A stretch of 64,000 nt of DNA, from positions 1 through 64,000 of the forward strand of contig NZ_JNVB01000024.1 of assembly GCF_000770305.1 (NCBI RefSeq), given 5' to 3'. The notes beneath the pieces are model-generated. The model did no database searches. It was not told the origin of the DNA and saw nothing but the letters and a program-made list of their open reading frames with translations. The translations under genes were made by a program, and so were the position numbers. The stretch is from Erwinia oleae (GTDB lineage: Bacteria > Pseudomonadota > Gammaproteobacteria > Enterobacterales > Enterobacteriaceae). Shown in pieces: positions 39,924 to 48,924 of the stretch. Position 1 is the first letter of the stretch, and each line of letters starts with the position of its first letter.

Positions 39924-40115
39924 ACGTCGATCTTCTTCAGAGAGCAAGCCGGGTTGGCTGCGTTCAGCGCTTCCCGTTTGACTCTGCTCCGGCGGCTGAT
40001 AATACCGCCGCGATCAACGGTTCTCGCAGAGAGACAGCGTAAATACGTTGTCGGCGGGCCGACCCATATCTTTATATGCTGCCGCTCATTTTTATTCTTT
40101 ATGGCGTTCGATCGT
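39924..40115 (-). promoter_or_regulatory. Probable promoter/control region of the aryl polyene operon
   Basis: 192 bases upstream of apeC with no open frame. It includes an inverted repeat, CGGCGG (39990-39995) and CCGCCG (40005-40010). A promoter is expected here because the 16 genes below it overlap or are nearly contiguous, but no clear -35/-10 pair was picked out. Confidence 0.5.
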
Positions 40116-40496
40116 TTAATTCACGCCCTGCGATGCTAACCGCAGTTGAATATCCTGATCGAGATTGGCGATCCAGCGATTGTAGTTACGATGGATTTGG
40201 CCGTTTTCAGCCAGCAAATTCTGACTGCTGACATAGTCAATCGCGTACTGCCCGGTGCCATAGGTGACGCGAATATCGGCACGGTGACCGCGCTGCATCA
40301 GGTGGCCGTTAATCACGCCCGGCCCTGCGGGCTGCATCACCCACTGACGCGCCAGGCCAGCTTCTGTAACGGCTTTCTTAATCTGCTCGCCGCTGTACTT
40401 TGCAGAAACGGTTTCTTTCACGTTTTTAACCGGCTCGGTGCGCGCGCAGCCCGCCAGCGCCATTATTGCTACGGCGCAACATAATAAGCGTTTCAT
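40116..40496 (-). CDS. Putative lipoprotein of unknown function
   Basis: The 126-residue protein has a lipoprotein signal (MKRLLCCAVAIMALAGC, lipobox ALAGC). The rest shows VKETVSAKYSGEQIKKAVTEAG and TGQYAIDYVSSQNLLAENGQ. It is not a known APE protein. ATG at 40496 follows AGGGA at spacing 7. It lies between the efflux operon and apeC, same strand as both. Confidence 0.75.
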   Translation of the reverse strand: MKRLLCCAVAIMALAGCARTEPVKNVKETVSAKYSGEQIKKAVTEAGLARQWVMQPAGPGVINGHLMQRGHRADIRVTYGTGQYAIDYVSSQNLLAENGQIHRNYNRWIANLDQDIQLRLASQGVN

Positions 40497-40625
40497 CAAA
40501 TTTTCCCTGTATTCGGGCTGACGCCCAGGAAATGCGGCGCCCGATTTTGTTCATCGTGAAGGCGCGCATAATAGCACTCGATGCTAAAAAGACGAAAGAA
40601 TAAAGCGCAGGCAAAAGGAAACAAC

Positions 40626-42005
40626 TTAAGGATTTTTCCAGCCGCCGCCCAGCGCGCGATAGAGATCGATTTGTGCCTGAAGCAGGTTGTTTTTGAGCTG
40701 TACCAGGTTTAACTGCGTACTGAACAGCGTTCGCTGCGCGTCCAGCTCGTCCAGGTAGGAGGCATAACCGTTTTGATAACGATTGCGCGCAATGCGCAGC
40801 GCTTCGCTCACCACCTCTTCCTGTTTTTGCAGCTCAACCAGCTGCTCCTGATAGCGCGAAATCGCATCCAGATCGTTGTTCACCTCGCTGAAGGCGTTGC
40901 GCACGGTTTTTTCATAGCCATAAAGCGCCTGATTGCGCGACGCCATCGCCACGTCAACCTGCGCCGTCAGCGCCTCGCGGTTGAGTAAGGGCGCCAGCAC
41001 GCTGCCGCCGATGCTCCACAGGCGGAACGGATTATCCAGTAGCTGATGCAGGCTGGAACTTTGCAGCGTGCCGCTGGCGGTAAGGTTAAGCGACGGCAAC
41101 AGCTTCGCGCGCGACGAAATCAGCGAGGCGTCGGCCGCCACCAGCGTTCTTTCGGCCTGAGCGATATCAGGACGGCGACGCAGCAGTTCCGACGGCAACA
41201 GTGAAGGCAGCGTCTGCGGCGCAACGCGGTCGAAACGGCGTGAACGGGCGATTTCACGTGGGTTCATGCCCGCCAGAATGCTGAGCGCGTTCTCCTGCTG
41301 AGCGATTTGATGTTTCAGCGCCGGGATCTGTCCTTTGGCGGTTTGATATTCTGATTCAGACTGCACCCATTCGAGCTTTGAGGTGTAGCCGGTTTCAAAC
41401 TGGCGCTGCGCCAGACGCAGCGAGTCGGCACGCGTGGCCAGCGTGGCTTCGGTCACGCGTAGCTGCTCATCCAGCGCCACCAGCGTCATGTAGCCGGACG
41501 CGACCGAACTGGCGACCGTCAGCTCCGCCGCCGCCGCTGCGGCCTGCTGAGCGGCCAGCGAGCTTTCTGCGGCAGTAATGCTGCTGCGTCTTGAGCCCCA
41601 GAGATCGACATCGTAATTGCTCTGTAACAGCCCCTGGAACACGGCGGTTTCGTAAGGCTGGCCCGTCGCTGATGATAGCGAGCGCGAATGGGCGACGTTG
41701 ACGCCCGCGTCGAGCGTGGGGAAATTATCGCCCTGCGCCGCGCGCAGTTCGGCACGGTACTGATCGACCCGTGAGCGGGCAGTGAGAATGTCCAGATTGT
41801 TACGCAGCGCCTGATCCACCAGTCGGTTTAAATCGGCATCGCCAAACGCCCGCCACCAGCCCATTTCTACCGGTGCCGACGGCCCGACCTGGCCGCGCCA
41901 CTGTGCCGGGATCGGCAGCGCCTGCGGCGCTTTCTCAACGTGGGTCGCGCAGCCGACCAGCGTCGCGGTGCAGAGCGCGCTTAATAAAAAATTGCGATAG
42001 CGCAT
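40626..42005 (-). CDS. Outer-membrane factor lipoprotein of a tripartite efflux pump (NodT/OprM family)
   Basis: The 459-residue protein has a lipobox (TLVGC) and two TolC-like repeats with helical patterns (LNRLVDQALRNNLDILTARSRVDQYRAEL; LLRRRPDIAQAERTLVAADASL; LDAQRTLFSTQLNLVQLKNN). It forms the outer-membrane channel for the MFS/HlyD pair immediately upstream; its start overlaps the adaptor stop (TAATG). Confidence 0.9.
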   Translation of the reverse strand: MRYRNFLLSALCTATLVGCATHVEKAPQALPIPAQWRGQVGPSAPVEMGWWRAFGDADLNRLVDQALRNNLDILTARSRVDQYRAELRAAQGDNFPTLDAGVNVAHSRSLSSATGQPYETAVFQGLLQSNYDVDLWGSRRSSITAAESSLAAQQAAAAAAELTVASSVASGYMTLVALDEQLRVTEATLATRADSLRLAQRQFETGYTSKLEWVQSESEYQTAKGQIPALKHQIAQQENALSILAGMNPREIARSRRFDRVAPQTLPSLLPSELLRRRPDIAQAERTLVAADASLISSRAKLLPSLNLTASGTLQSSSLHQLLDNPFRLWSIGGSVLAPLLNREALTAQVDVAMASRNQALYGYEKTVRNAFSEVNNDLDAISRYQEQLVELQKQEEVVSEALRIARNRYQNGYASYLDELDAQRTLFSTQLNLVQLKNNLLQAQIDLYRALGGGWKNP

Positions 42006-43099
42006 TACTTTTTCTCCCGGTTTTGCGGCTCTGCCGCCGTATCAATATTCACCTCCACCGACATGCCGGGACGCAGGCGCGCCGCATGGTCGCTGGTGAT
42101 GTTGATACGCACCGGAATGCGCTGGGCGATTTTGACGAAGTTGCCGGTGGCGTTGTCCGGCGATATGGCGCTGAACTCTGAACCCGCCGCAGGCGAAATG
42201 TATTCGACGACGCCCTGATACTGTTCGCCATCCAGCGCATCGACCGTAAAGGTGACAGGCAGGCCGGGCCGGATACGCGCCATCTGCGTCTCTTTCATGT
42301 TAGCGACCACCCACAGCTGATCCGGCACCAGCGAGGTGAGACGTGTGCCCGCCGTCACATAAGCGCCCTGCCGCACGGCGATCTGCCCCAGTTGACCGTC
42401 GCGCGGCGCGATGATTTTGGTATTGTTGAGATCGATTTGCGCCAGCTCCAGCGAGGCCTGCTCGTTCGCGACGTCCGCCTCAAGCGAAGCCTGATTGACC
42501 ACCGAGGTTTGCAGATCCTGACGTGAAACTTCCAGCGTGGCTTTCGCCTGCTGCACGTCGGCGTCGGTCTGGCTGTGGCTGGCGCGAGACGCGTCGCGCT
42601 CGCGGATCGACAGCGAACCGTCTGAGACAAGATTTTCCACGCGTTTCAGATCCAGGCCGCTTTTCACCGCCTGCGCTTTAGCATTATCAAGCGCGGCCTT
42701 GTTGCGCTCAATCACCGCCGCCGCGCTGCGTCGCTGCTGAATGTTGTTCGCCAGCGCGGCCTTTTTCATCGCCACCTGCGCCTGCGCCTGGTGAACGCGC
42801 TGCTTATAAATGCGATCGTCAATGGTCATCAGCACGTCGCCTTTGTGCACCGGCTGATAGTCCAGCGCATTGACCGCCGTTACATAGCCGCTAACCTGCG
42901 GGCTGATAAAGGTCACCTGACCGCGCACGTAGGCGTTTTCAGTAGATTGCGTCTGGCTGGTGAACGGCGGCAGCTGCCATGCGTACAAAATGACCAGTAC
43001 GCCGACAACGGCGATCCCTGCACCGAACGCGATCGATAAAATGCGCAGTTTGTTGGTTCGTTCGCGTTCTGAAATCTGGCTTTGCTCCTGCTGGCTCAT
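42005..43099 (-). CDS. EmrA/HlyD-family efflux adaptor
   Basis: The 364-residue periplasmic adaptor has one N-terminal membrane helix (LRILSIAFGAGIAVVGVLVIL), a lipoyl-like half motif (FISPQVSGYVTAVNALDYQPVHKGDVLMTIDDR), a long coiled coil (~100-200) and the second half motif (TKIIAPRDGQLGQIAVRQGAYV). It links the MFS transporter to the outer-membrane factor. It overlaps the transporter gene by 4 bases. Confidence 0.92.
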   Translation of the reverse strand: MSQQEQSQISERERTNKLRILSIAFGAGIAVVGVLVILYAWQLPPFTSQTQSTENAYVRGQVTFISPQVSGYVTAVNALDYQPVHKGDVLMTIDDRIYKQRVHQAQAQVAMKKAALANNIQQRRSAAAVIERNKAALDNAKAQAVKSGLDLKRVENLVSDGSLSIRERDASRASHSQTDADVQQAKATLEVSRQDLQTSVVNQASLEADVANEQASLELAQIDLNNTKIIAPRDGQLGQIAVRQGAYVTAGTRLTSLVPDQLWVVANMKETQMARIRPGLPVTFTVDALDGEQYQGVVEYISPAAGSEFSAISPDNATGNFVKIAQRIPVRINITSDHAARLRPGMSVEVNIDTAAEPQNREKK

Positions 43100-44796
43100 T
43101 GTTTCTCCATACTGAGTGAAGTAGTCGTTTGTTGCATTGCACGCCGTTCCGCTTCCGCCTCGCGTTTTGCCTGCTGCCAGTTAAGGTAGCGCAGCCGCGA
43201 AAGACGCCACAAAACCCAAATCAGGGTCACAAAGGCCATGCCGGCGGTAAGCATGTAGGTATCGTTCCATGCCAGCACGTTGGCCTGTAAGGTTGCCGCC
43301 GACTGAAGCTGTGCCGAGCCCTGGGCGCTGCGCAGCGTGCCGTCATCAAGAAAAGTAGCGTATAAGTTGGTGTACTGCGTCAGCCGCTCGGTGACAAACG
43401 GATTGAGGTATGAAAGCTGGTCGCCAAGCAGGCTGGAGTGATATTTTTCGCGCCAGATCTGAAAGGTGCCCAGCAGCGCCGAGCCCATCAGACCGCCCAG
43501 GTTCTGGCTCATGCCGAACAGCACCACCAGACTCACCAGGTTTTTTGGCTGCGTCACCACGCTGCCGATGTTCAGCAGCAGGGCGGGCGCAATAAAGAAG
43601 GTGCTGCTGAAACCGAGCAGAAACTGGCTGAAGTACATGTTGTTGGCGCGCGTCAGCGGGCTGGACTGCGAATCCATCAGCGACGCAATCATAATCAGCA
43701 CCAGCGACACCACGATGGGCCAGCTGAGATGCTTAACGTTGATGGTCAGCGCGCTTACCACGATGCCGGTCGCCACGCCCGCCAGGATTGCCAGCGCCAG
43801 CCCCTGCATCTGATCGTTAAGCAGGCCGATTTGTTGCAGATAGCCAATCGCGCCGGTGTTCTGCTCCGCCAGGGTGACGCGCAGCATGATCATCACGATG
43901 CCAAAACGAAAAATCGCCCCGGTACGCAGCCAGCGCGTGTTGATCAGCGGATTGCTGCGGTTGTGTTCAAGCACCACCGCAGCCACGATCAGTACCAGCC
44001 CCAGCGCCAGGCAGACGCCCAGCCACGGCGTACTCGTCCACCATTCGATACGCCCCAGCGACAGCACGCCGCAGAGCAAGGCCATGCCCGGCGCCATCAG
44101 GAAAAAGGTCAGAAAGTCTTTTTTCTCAAAGACTTTAATGCGGTCGCCCGGCGGCAGCTTCAACACCAGCACTGCGCCAAGGCAGATCATCGCTAAACCG
44201 AGCTCAAACAGATAGAGCCCGCGCCACTGCTCAAGCTGAAGCAGCTCGGAGGAAAACAGACGCGCCAGCGGAATGGCCAGCTGTGACGAGCACATGCCGA
44301 TGGTCAGCGCCTTTAAACGATGCTTCGCCGGCCACGCCTGAATCTGATAGTAGATGCCGAGCGAGCTGAGCGCCGCTCCCACCATGCCATGCGCGGCACG
44401 CACCGCAATCGCTGAACTGAGATCGTTCACCAACAGGTGAAAGAACGACACCAGCACGTAGAGCACCAGAAAAGCTTCGGTGAATACGCGCAGGCCAAAC
44501 TGCTGGCGAAACTTCACCAGCAGCAGGTTAATTGAGATGTTGCCCATTACGTAAACCGCGGGCAGCCAGGCGATTTCGTTGCTGTATGCGCCGAAAACGC
44601 CCTGAAGATTGGTCAGATTAGCGGTCACCAGCGCGTTGCTCAGCGCGCCGGTGATGGCGATCAGCAGGCCGATAATGCCAAAAGCGATGCGCCTGGGCGT
44701 CGGATGCAGCGGCGTCGAGGGCGAACCGGGCAACATGGGCTTCTCACCCGGCGCCCATTCGCGCGGTGCAAAGGGATCGGGCCTGTCTGCACGCAT
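43096..44796 (-). CDS. DHA2-family MFS multidrug transporter (EmrB-like, 14 helices)
   Basis: The 566-residue protein has about 14 hydrophobic segments with a cytoplasmic N-terminus and the MFS patterns NEIAWLPAVYVMGN and VRAAHGMVGAALSSLGIYY. The size and gene neighbours are those of EmrB/FarB pumps that expel hydrophobic compounds and fatty acids. It starts 1 base after the marR stop region, so all four genes are one operon. Confidence 0.9.
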   Translation of the reverse strand: MRADRPDPFAPREWAPGEKPMLPGSPSTPLHPTPRRIAFGIIGLLIAITGALSNALVTANLTNLQGVFGAYSNEIAWLPAVYVMGNISINLLLVKFRQQFGLRVFTEAFLVLYVLVSFFHLLVNDLSSAIAVRAAHGMVGAALSSLGIYYQIQAWPAKHRLKALTIGMCSSQLAIPLARLFSSELLQLEQWRGLYLFELGLAMICLGAVLVLKLPPGDRIKVFEKKDFLTFFLMAPGMALLCGVLSLGRIEWWTSTPWLGVCLALGLVLIVAAVVLEHNRSNPLINTRWLRTGAIFRFGIVMIMLRVTLAEQNTGAIGYLQQIGLLNDQMQGLALAILAGVATGIVVSALTINVKHLSWPIVVSLVLIMIASLMDSQSSPLTRANNMYFSQFLLGFSSTFFIAPALLLNIGSVVTQPKNLVSLVVLFGMSQNLGGLMGSALLGTFQIWREKYHSSLLGDQLSYLNPFVTERLTQYTNLYATFLDDGTLRSAQGSAQLQSAATLQANVLAWNDTYMLTAGMAFVTLIWVLWRLSRLRYLNWQQAKREAEAERRAMQQTTTSLSMEKQ

Positions 44797-44797
44797 G

Positions 44798-45229
44798 CTA
44801 TTTCGCCTCGGTCGCAGTCAACAGACGTTGCAGCACGCGCTGGGTGATCGCCAGTTCCTGGGGATGAATATCTGCCAGCAGCTCGCGTCGCAGACTGTCC
44901 GCTTCAATTTTTAACGTGTCGTAGAGCGCGTTGCCCTGCGGGGTGACGTGCAGCAGCCGCTTACGACGGTCATCGCCCGGCTGAACCCGCACCACCAGTT
45001 CCTGCCTGACCAGACGATCGATAAGCGGTACCACGCTGGCATCCTCAAGCCCCAGCGCCTGCGCCAGCTCTTTCTGCGTTAAGGGGGTTTCCTGAACGGC
45101 AAGCGTGGCGACGGCCATCCAGCTACTCATGCTGAGGCCGTTGTCCTTAACACGACGATCGATCGCCTGACGCCAGGCATGCGCGGTAAGGTGCAGCAGC
45201 CGGGAAAAGTTGAGTTCGGAAGCATTCAA
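44798..45229 (-). CDS. MarR-family repressor of the efflux operon
   Basis: The 143-residue winged-helix protein has the pattern PLTQKELAQALGLEDASVVPLIDRLVRQELVVRVQPGDDRRKRLLHVTPQG, including the conserved DxRxK wing. It is the first gene of the marR-MFS-HlyD-OMF operon and so likely represses it and itself, with relief by a pump substrate. Two short palindromes lie directly upstream. Confidence 0.92.
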   Translation of the reverse strand: MNASELNFSRLLHLTAHAWRQAIDRRVKDNGLSMSSWMAVATLAVQETPLTQKELAQALGLEDASVVPLIDRLVRQELVVRVQPGDDRRKRLLHVTPQGNALYDTLKIEADSLRRELLADIHPQELAITQRVLQRLLTATEAK

Positions 45230-45247
45230 AATGTAGAGACCTGATAA

Positions 45248-45285
45248 TTAGAACTCTAACGAAGTAGAGCCGCTGATTATAATCA
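45248..45285. promoter_or_regulatory. Candidate MarR operators
   Basis: TTAGAACTCTAA (45248-45259) is a palindrome with one mismatched pair, and TGATTATAATCA (45274-45285) is a perfect 12-bp palindrome. They lie 19-56 bases upstream of the marR start, where autoregulatory MarR sites are usual. Which one is bound is not known. Confidence 0.5.
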
Positions 45286-45466
45286 ATGTTAAGGGTAATT
45301 GTGAAGGTGGCCTCAGGCTCGTCGCGACAGCGCAGTCGCGCCTCCATTCCCGATTAAATCTAGCAGAACATCCACGGATTGCAGGGGTAAAGGCGCTTCA
45401 TGGGTTGCTCATCACGGCGATTCCGGATTACCTTACGGGTTTAGCCCTGATGCGAGAACAGCACGT

Positions 45467-46297
45467 ATGGATCAGCCCACCTGGCTGGAGCTTTCCAGAG
45501 ATGCAGATATGCCAATTGAAGCCATCCGGGCGCACTTTACCGGACACGCTTACGATCCGCACTGGCACGACAGCTATCTGATTGGCGTCACCGAACAGGG
45601 CGTGCAGCAGTTCCACTCACGCCGCAAACAGCACCGCAGCCGCCCCGGCACCGTGTTTATGCTGGAGCCGGGCGAGCTGCATGACGGCGACGCGGTCGAC
45701 GAGCAGGGCTTTACCTATCGTATGCTCTATCTGGATCCCGCTTTCGTTCGCCAGCAGCTTCTCGATCAGTTCACTGACGCGCCGCAAAGCGTTGAGCTGC
45801 TGTTTGCCCGCACGCTTTCCGGCGATGTCGGGCTTGCCCGCGCCACGTTCGACGCGTTTCAAATGCTCCACGACGGTGAAGGAAAAATGGTCAGAGAGGC
45901 CGCGCTGGAGCAACTTTTTTCCGCGCTGACGCGCCATTCGTACTGGCGGAAACCGCAACGGATTTATCATGACAACCCTCTGGCGCATCAGGCTCGGGCC
46001 TTTATGCAGGATCGCCTTGCCGACAATATCGGGCTGAGCGATATGGCGGTCGCGTTGGGGGTCGATCGCTTTCGACTTTCGCGCGAATTTCAGGCCGCGT
46101 TTGGTCTGCCGCCTCACGCATGGCTTACCCAACTGCGGTTAACCCACGCGCGTCGCCTGTTGGCTGCGGGCATTGCGCCCGCCGACGTGGCCGCACGGTC
46201 AGGTTTCGCCGATCAAAGTCATCTGGGACGCTGGTTTCGTCGCGCTTATCAATTGACGCCCGCCCGCTATCAACGCTGCACAAATCTTCCAGACTGA
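45467..46297 (+). CDS. AraC-family transcription regulator
   Basis: The 276-residue protein has an N-terminal cupin sensing domain (HFTGHAYDPHWHDSYLIGVTEQGVQQF, then PGTVFMLEPGELHDG) and two C-terminal helix-turn-helix units (ADNIGLSDMAVALGVDRFRLSREFQAAFG; GIAPADVAARSGFADQSHLGRWFRRAYQLTPARYQR). It is divergent from marR. Proteins of this type often control an adjacent LysE exporter, and none is here. The ribosome site is weak (GAGAAC). Confidence 0.9.
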   Translation: MDQPTWLELSRDADMPIEAIRAHFTGHAYDPHWHDSYLIGVTEQGVQQFHSRRKQHRSRPGTVFMLEPGELHDGDAVDEQGFTYRMLYLDPAFVRQQLLDQFTDAPQSVELLFARTLSGDVGLARATFDAFQMLHDGEGKMVREAALEQLFSALTRHSYWRKPQRIYHDNPLAHQARAFMQDRLADNIGLSDMAVALGVDRFRLSREFQAAFGLPPHAWLTQLRLTHARRLLAAGIAPADVAARSGFADQSHLGRWFRRAYQLTPARYQRCTNLPD

Positions 46298-46348
46298 AGC
46301 GACATACAACGCTACCCTGCACTTTTCACCTGCATGGAGAAGAGTCAG

Positions 46349-46756
46349 ATGAGCGATTTACGCTGTGTTGTCATCCTTAATTCAGATTTGCCCGCCGGTA
46401 AGGCCGCCAATGCGGCAGCGGTGATTTCATTGACGTTGGGCCAGCGTCATCCGCATTTTGTTGGCCCGGAACTGGTCGATGGCAATGGTTCTGTCTGGCC
46501 GGGACTGATCCCGGTCGGCATTCCGGTGTTAACTGCCAGCAATGACCAGCTACGATCGCTGGTTGAGGCGTGCCGCGAACAACAGTTTGACGTGATTTTG
46601 TTTCCTGTTGAAGGACAGATGACCGTCGACTATGCGGCGTTCAGTCAGGCGGTCAGTGAGATCCCCGAGGCGCAACTGCATCATCTGGGCATTGGTATTA
46701 CCGGTGAAAAAAAAGCGCTGCGCAAGCTGACGGCGAAGCTGAAGTTATTCGGTTAA
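46349..46756 (+). CDS. DUF2000-family protein
   Basis: The ~135-residue protein (MSDLRCVVILNSDLPAGKAANAAAVISL...) fits the DUF2000 family, with its typical ILNSDLPAGKAANAAAV, GIPVLTAS and ALRKLTAKLKLFG segments. The fold resembles peptidyl-tRNA hydrolase 2; function unknown. It lies 52 bases downstream of the AraC gene and is likely co-transcribed. ATG at 46349 (after GAAGAG) is preferred over the ATG at 46334. Confidence 0.75.
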   Translation: MSDLRCVVILNSDLPAGKAANAAAVISLTLGQRHPHFVGPELVDGNGSVWPGLIPVGIPVLTASNDQLRSLVEACREQQFDVILFPVEGQMTVDYAAFSQAVSEIPEAQLHHLGIGITGEKKALRKLTAKLKLFG

Positions 46757-46762
46757 TTCCGG

Positions 46763-46888
46763 TTATCTGCACTGGCCGGTAACGCTGTCGATCCCGTTCG
46801 GGCAGACGTCGCTGGACGGAATAAACGCCCCCATTCCGGAGCAGCCGGAGACAATCAGGCAGGCCAGTAAAACCATTAGCGTCTTCAT
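46763..46888 (-). CDS. Very small lipoprotein (41 residues)
   Basis: MKTLMVLLACLIVSGC is a complete lipoprotein signal with lipobox IVSGC, followed by SGMGAFIPSSDVCPNGIDSV and a second Cys near the end. A strong GGGAGG ribosome site lies 5 bases before the ATG. It is convergent with the DUF2000 gene and too short for automatic ORF cut-offs. Function unknown. Confidence 0.7.
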   Translation of the reverse strand: MKTLMVLLACLIVSGCSGMGAFIPSSDVCPNGIDSVTGQCR

Positions 46889-46968
46889 ATTTACCTCCCA
46901 CGATGACTGAGTGAGGTGAAAGATAGACGTTAATGTCTTTTAAAACCACTCTTAACAACAAACTTGCC

Positions 46969-46992
46969 AAAGTAAAACGATCGGTTTACTTT
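46969..46992. promoter_or_regulatory. Near-perfect 24-bp palindrome, probable TetR operator
   Basis: AAAGTAAA (46969-46976) and TTTACTTT (46985-46992) form the arms around a CGATCG core (46978-46983) with only one mismatched pair. It overlaps a possible promoter (TTGCCA 46964-46969, 17-base spacer, TACTTT 46987-46992) just before the tetR-family start, as expected for an autorepressed regulator. Confidence 0.65.
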
Positions 46993-46998
46993 TTAAGG

Positions 46999-47541
46999 AT
47001 GAATAAAAAACATGACATCATCCGGGCCGCCGAGCGGCTGTTTTATACCAACGGCTTCCACGCCACCAGCACCGACAGGATTTGCAGCGAAGCGAAGGTC
47101 TCCACCCGCACGCTCTATCGCTACTTCCCCTCGCGGGAAGCGCTGACCGAAGCGGTAATGGACGAGCGCAAAGCCCGTTTCTTTGCGGCGCTGCACGCGC
47201 CCGACCACCCGAAGGCTATCCCTCATCTCTTTACCACCTTCGACCAGTGGATGCAGGAGCACGGTGCGCTGGGGTGCTTCTTTCTGAAAGTGTGGGGCGA
47301 ATATGCGCAGCAGGATCTGCGGCTGTCGGCGCTGGCGCTCGATTATCGCTACGCGATGCGTGACTACATCGCGGCCTGCGTCTCTCATGCCTGCGGCGAA
47401 CCAAACGGCGCCCTTGCCGATGCCGTATGGATTCTGTTTGAAGGCGCGATTACCTCGGCGTTACTTATTGGCGCAGAGGCAGCCAGCCGCGCCGGTGAAG
47501 CCGCGACCCTGCTTATTGCAGCAAATAAGAGGTGCCCGTGA
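46999..47541 (+). CDS. TetR-family transcription regulator
   Basis: The ~180-residue protein has the N-terminal TetR helix-turn-helix (IIRAAERLFYTNGFHATSTDRICSEAKVSTRTLYRYFPSREALTEAVM). The C-terminal ligand domain has no clear relatives I can name. ATG at 46999 gives the usual N-terminus (MNKKHDIIRAAERLF), but AAGG directly abuts it; an in-frame ATG at 46933 is the alternative and would put the palindrome inside the gene. Its stop overlaps the GTG start of the MFS gene, so the two form an operon. Confidence 0.85.
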   Translation: MNKKHDIIRAAERLFYTNGFHATSTDRICSEAKVSTRTLYRYFPSREALTEAVMDERKARFFAALHAPDHPKAIPHLFTTFDQWMQEHGALGCFFLKVWGEYAQQDLRLSALALDYRYAMRDYIAACVSHACGEPNGALADAVWILFEGAITSALLIGAEAASRAGEAATLLIAANKRCP

Positions 47542-48687
47542 AAGCGTCCGCCGCGCTCGGGGTAACCGGTTTCTCACTGATTGCCGTCACCTATGGCATG
47601 GCCAGATTTTCATGGGGGTTGATGCTGCCAGAGGTTGCCCACGATATTCCTTTCAGTTCCCGGCTGGCTGGCGTGCTAACCGCCTGTAGTTTTGCAGCCT
47701 ATTGTGTTTCCATTATTGCGGCATCGCTGCTGGCGCAGCGCATCGGCCCGCGATTGCCTGCCGTCGTCGCCGCGCTTTGTGCCGCGGTTGGTCTGCTGCT
47801 GCTGGCCTTGTCCTCTTCCCCATTGATGCTGGCGAACGGACTGTTTATCGCAGGTCTGAGTGCCGGACTTGCCTCGCCCGCGCTGGCCGATGCGGTAAGC
47901 CTGATGATCGATATAAAACGGCAGCCGCAGGTGAACACCATTATCAACGCCGGTACCAGCGCCGGGATTATTTTCTCGGTGCCGATACTTCTGTTTATGC
48001 CCGGCGGCTGGCGCGCAGCCTGCCTTCTCTTCGCTGTTATCGCACTGATCTGTGTTATCCCCACGCTGCGCTATCTGCCCGCCGGGCGCCCGGCACGCGG
48101 CACGCGGCACTGAGAAAGTGAGCTGGCGGGCAACGCTGCTGCAAAAATCCATTGCGCGGCTGGGGACAACGGCCTTTATCAGCGGCATGGCCAGTGCGGC
48201 CTGGTGGAGCTTCGGCCCGGATGTGCTGCGCCAGCATATCAACGTTAACGATACGCTCACCAGCGCGCTATGGCTGGTAAGCGGCGGCGCGGGCATTGTC
48301 GGCGCGCTAACCGGGCCCGTCGCGTCGCGTACTGGCCTGATACAGATTTACCGGCTTTCTCAACTGTGTATGGCAGCGCCACTGTTACTCCTTGCGCTGA
48401 GCCATCACTTCTCCTGGTGGCTGTTTCCTGCCGTTGCGTTATGCGGGGCCGGTTATGTCACCCTGTCAGGCGTCCTGTTGGTTTGCGGCGCGTCCGCCAC
48501 CGCAAATGCGCCCGCGGCTGGCGTCGCTACCGCTTTCTTTATGCTGGCAGCGGGACAAATCGCGGGTTCGGTGATTTTTGGCGTGATCTATGACGCCGCA
48601 GGCGCAGGTGCGGCGTTGATGATGTTTTCGGCGCTTCCGCTGCTGATGACGTTTTTCCCGCCGGGCATCGGCGGGCATTCGCGCTGA
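47538..48687 (+). pseudogene. MFS transporter interrupted by a 7-bp repeat frameshift
   Basis: Frame 1 (47538-48113) encodes the first six helices of a YbfB/CynX-like MFS transporter (GVTGFSLIAVTYGMARFSWG...) and stops after PAGRPARGTRH. The second half continues in another frame from about 48100 to 48687 (ARGTEKVSWRATLLQ, then six more helices). At the junction, CGGCACG is repeated (48091-48097, 48098-48104) plus a partial third copy to 48110. Removing one 7-base copy joins the halves in frame as PARGTEKVSW. The gene start GTG at 47538 overlaps the tetR stop. It may be a pseudogene, a phase-variable gene or a sequencing error. Confidence 0.8.
48091..48110 (+). repeat. 7-bp tandem repeat (2.9 copies of CGGCACG) at the MFS frameshift
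   Basis: Two full copies and six bases of a third. A unit length of 7 shifts frame with each gain or loss, and one fewer copy restores the full MFS protein. Confidence 0.9.
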
Positions 48688-48789
48688 CAGCCATTTCTGC
48701 CTCAGGAGATTATTAAAGGCGAAAACCGACAGGATGATTTACTTCACAAATTTTTTAGTCTGTGGTGAATGTAAAAGCAGCAAATTGCG

Positions 48790-48840
48790 AGCCCGCTCGC
48801 AACGGGTTATTTCTGCGAGGTTTTAACCGGAAAACCTCGC
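48790..48840 (+). other. Two strong hairpins between the MFS gene and the orphan membrane-protein gene
   Basis: First: CCCG (48792-48795) with CGGG (48803-48806), extended by G-T and A-T pairs and followed by TTATTTCT, a weak terminator. Second: GCGAGGTTTT (48815-48824) with AAAACCTCGC (48831-48840), a perfect 10-bp stem with loop AACCGG. GAGCC/GGCTC (around 48888-48901) adds a third small stem just before the next gene. The stems could mark a structured leader. Confidence 0.55.
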
Positions 48841-48924
48841 AAAAACGCTATTGCACACCGCGATGTGTTGAGGTATGAATTGTCAGAGAGCCGGAGGGCT
48901 CCTGGAACAAAATAGGGATATACG

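Noticed and set aside
48052-48687. Second half of the MFS gene as an independent gene
   Set aside because: It begins within the first half's frame with no ribosome site, and its helices complete the same transporter.
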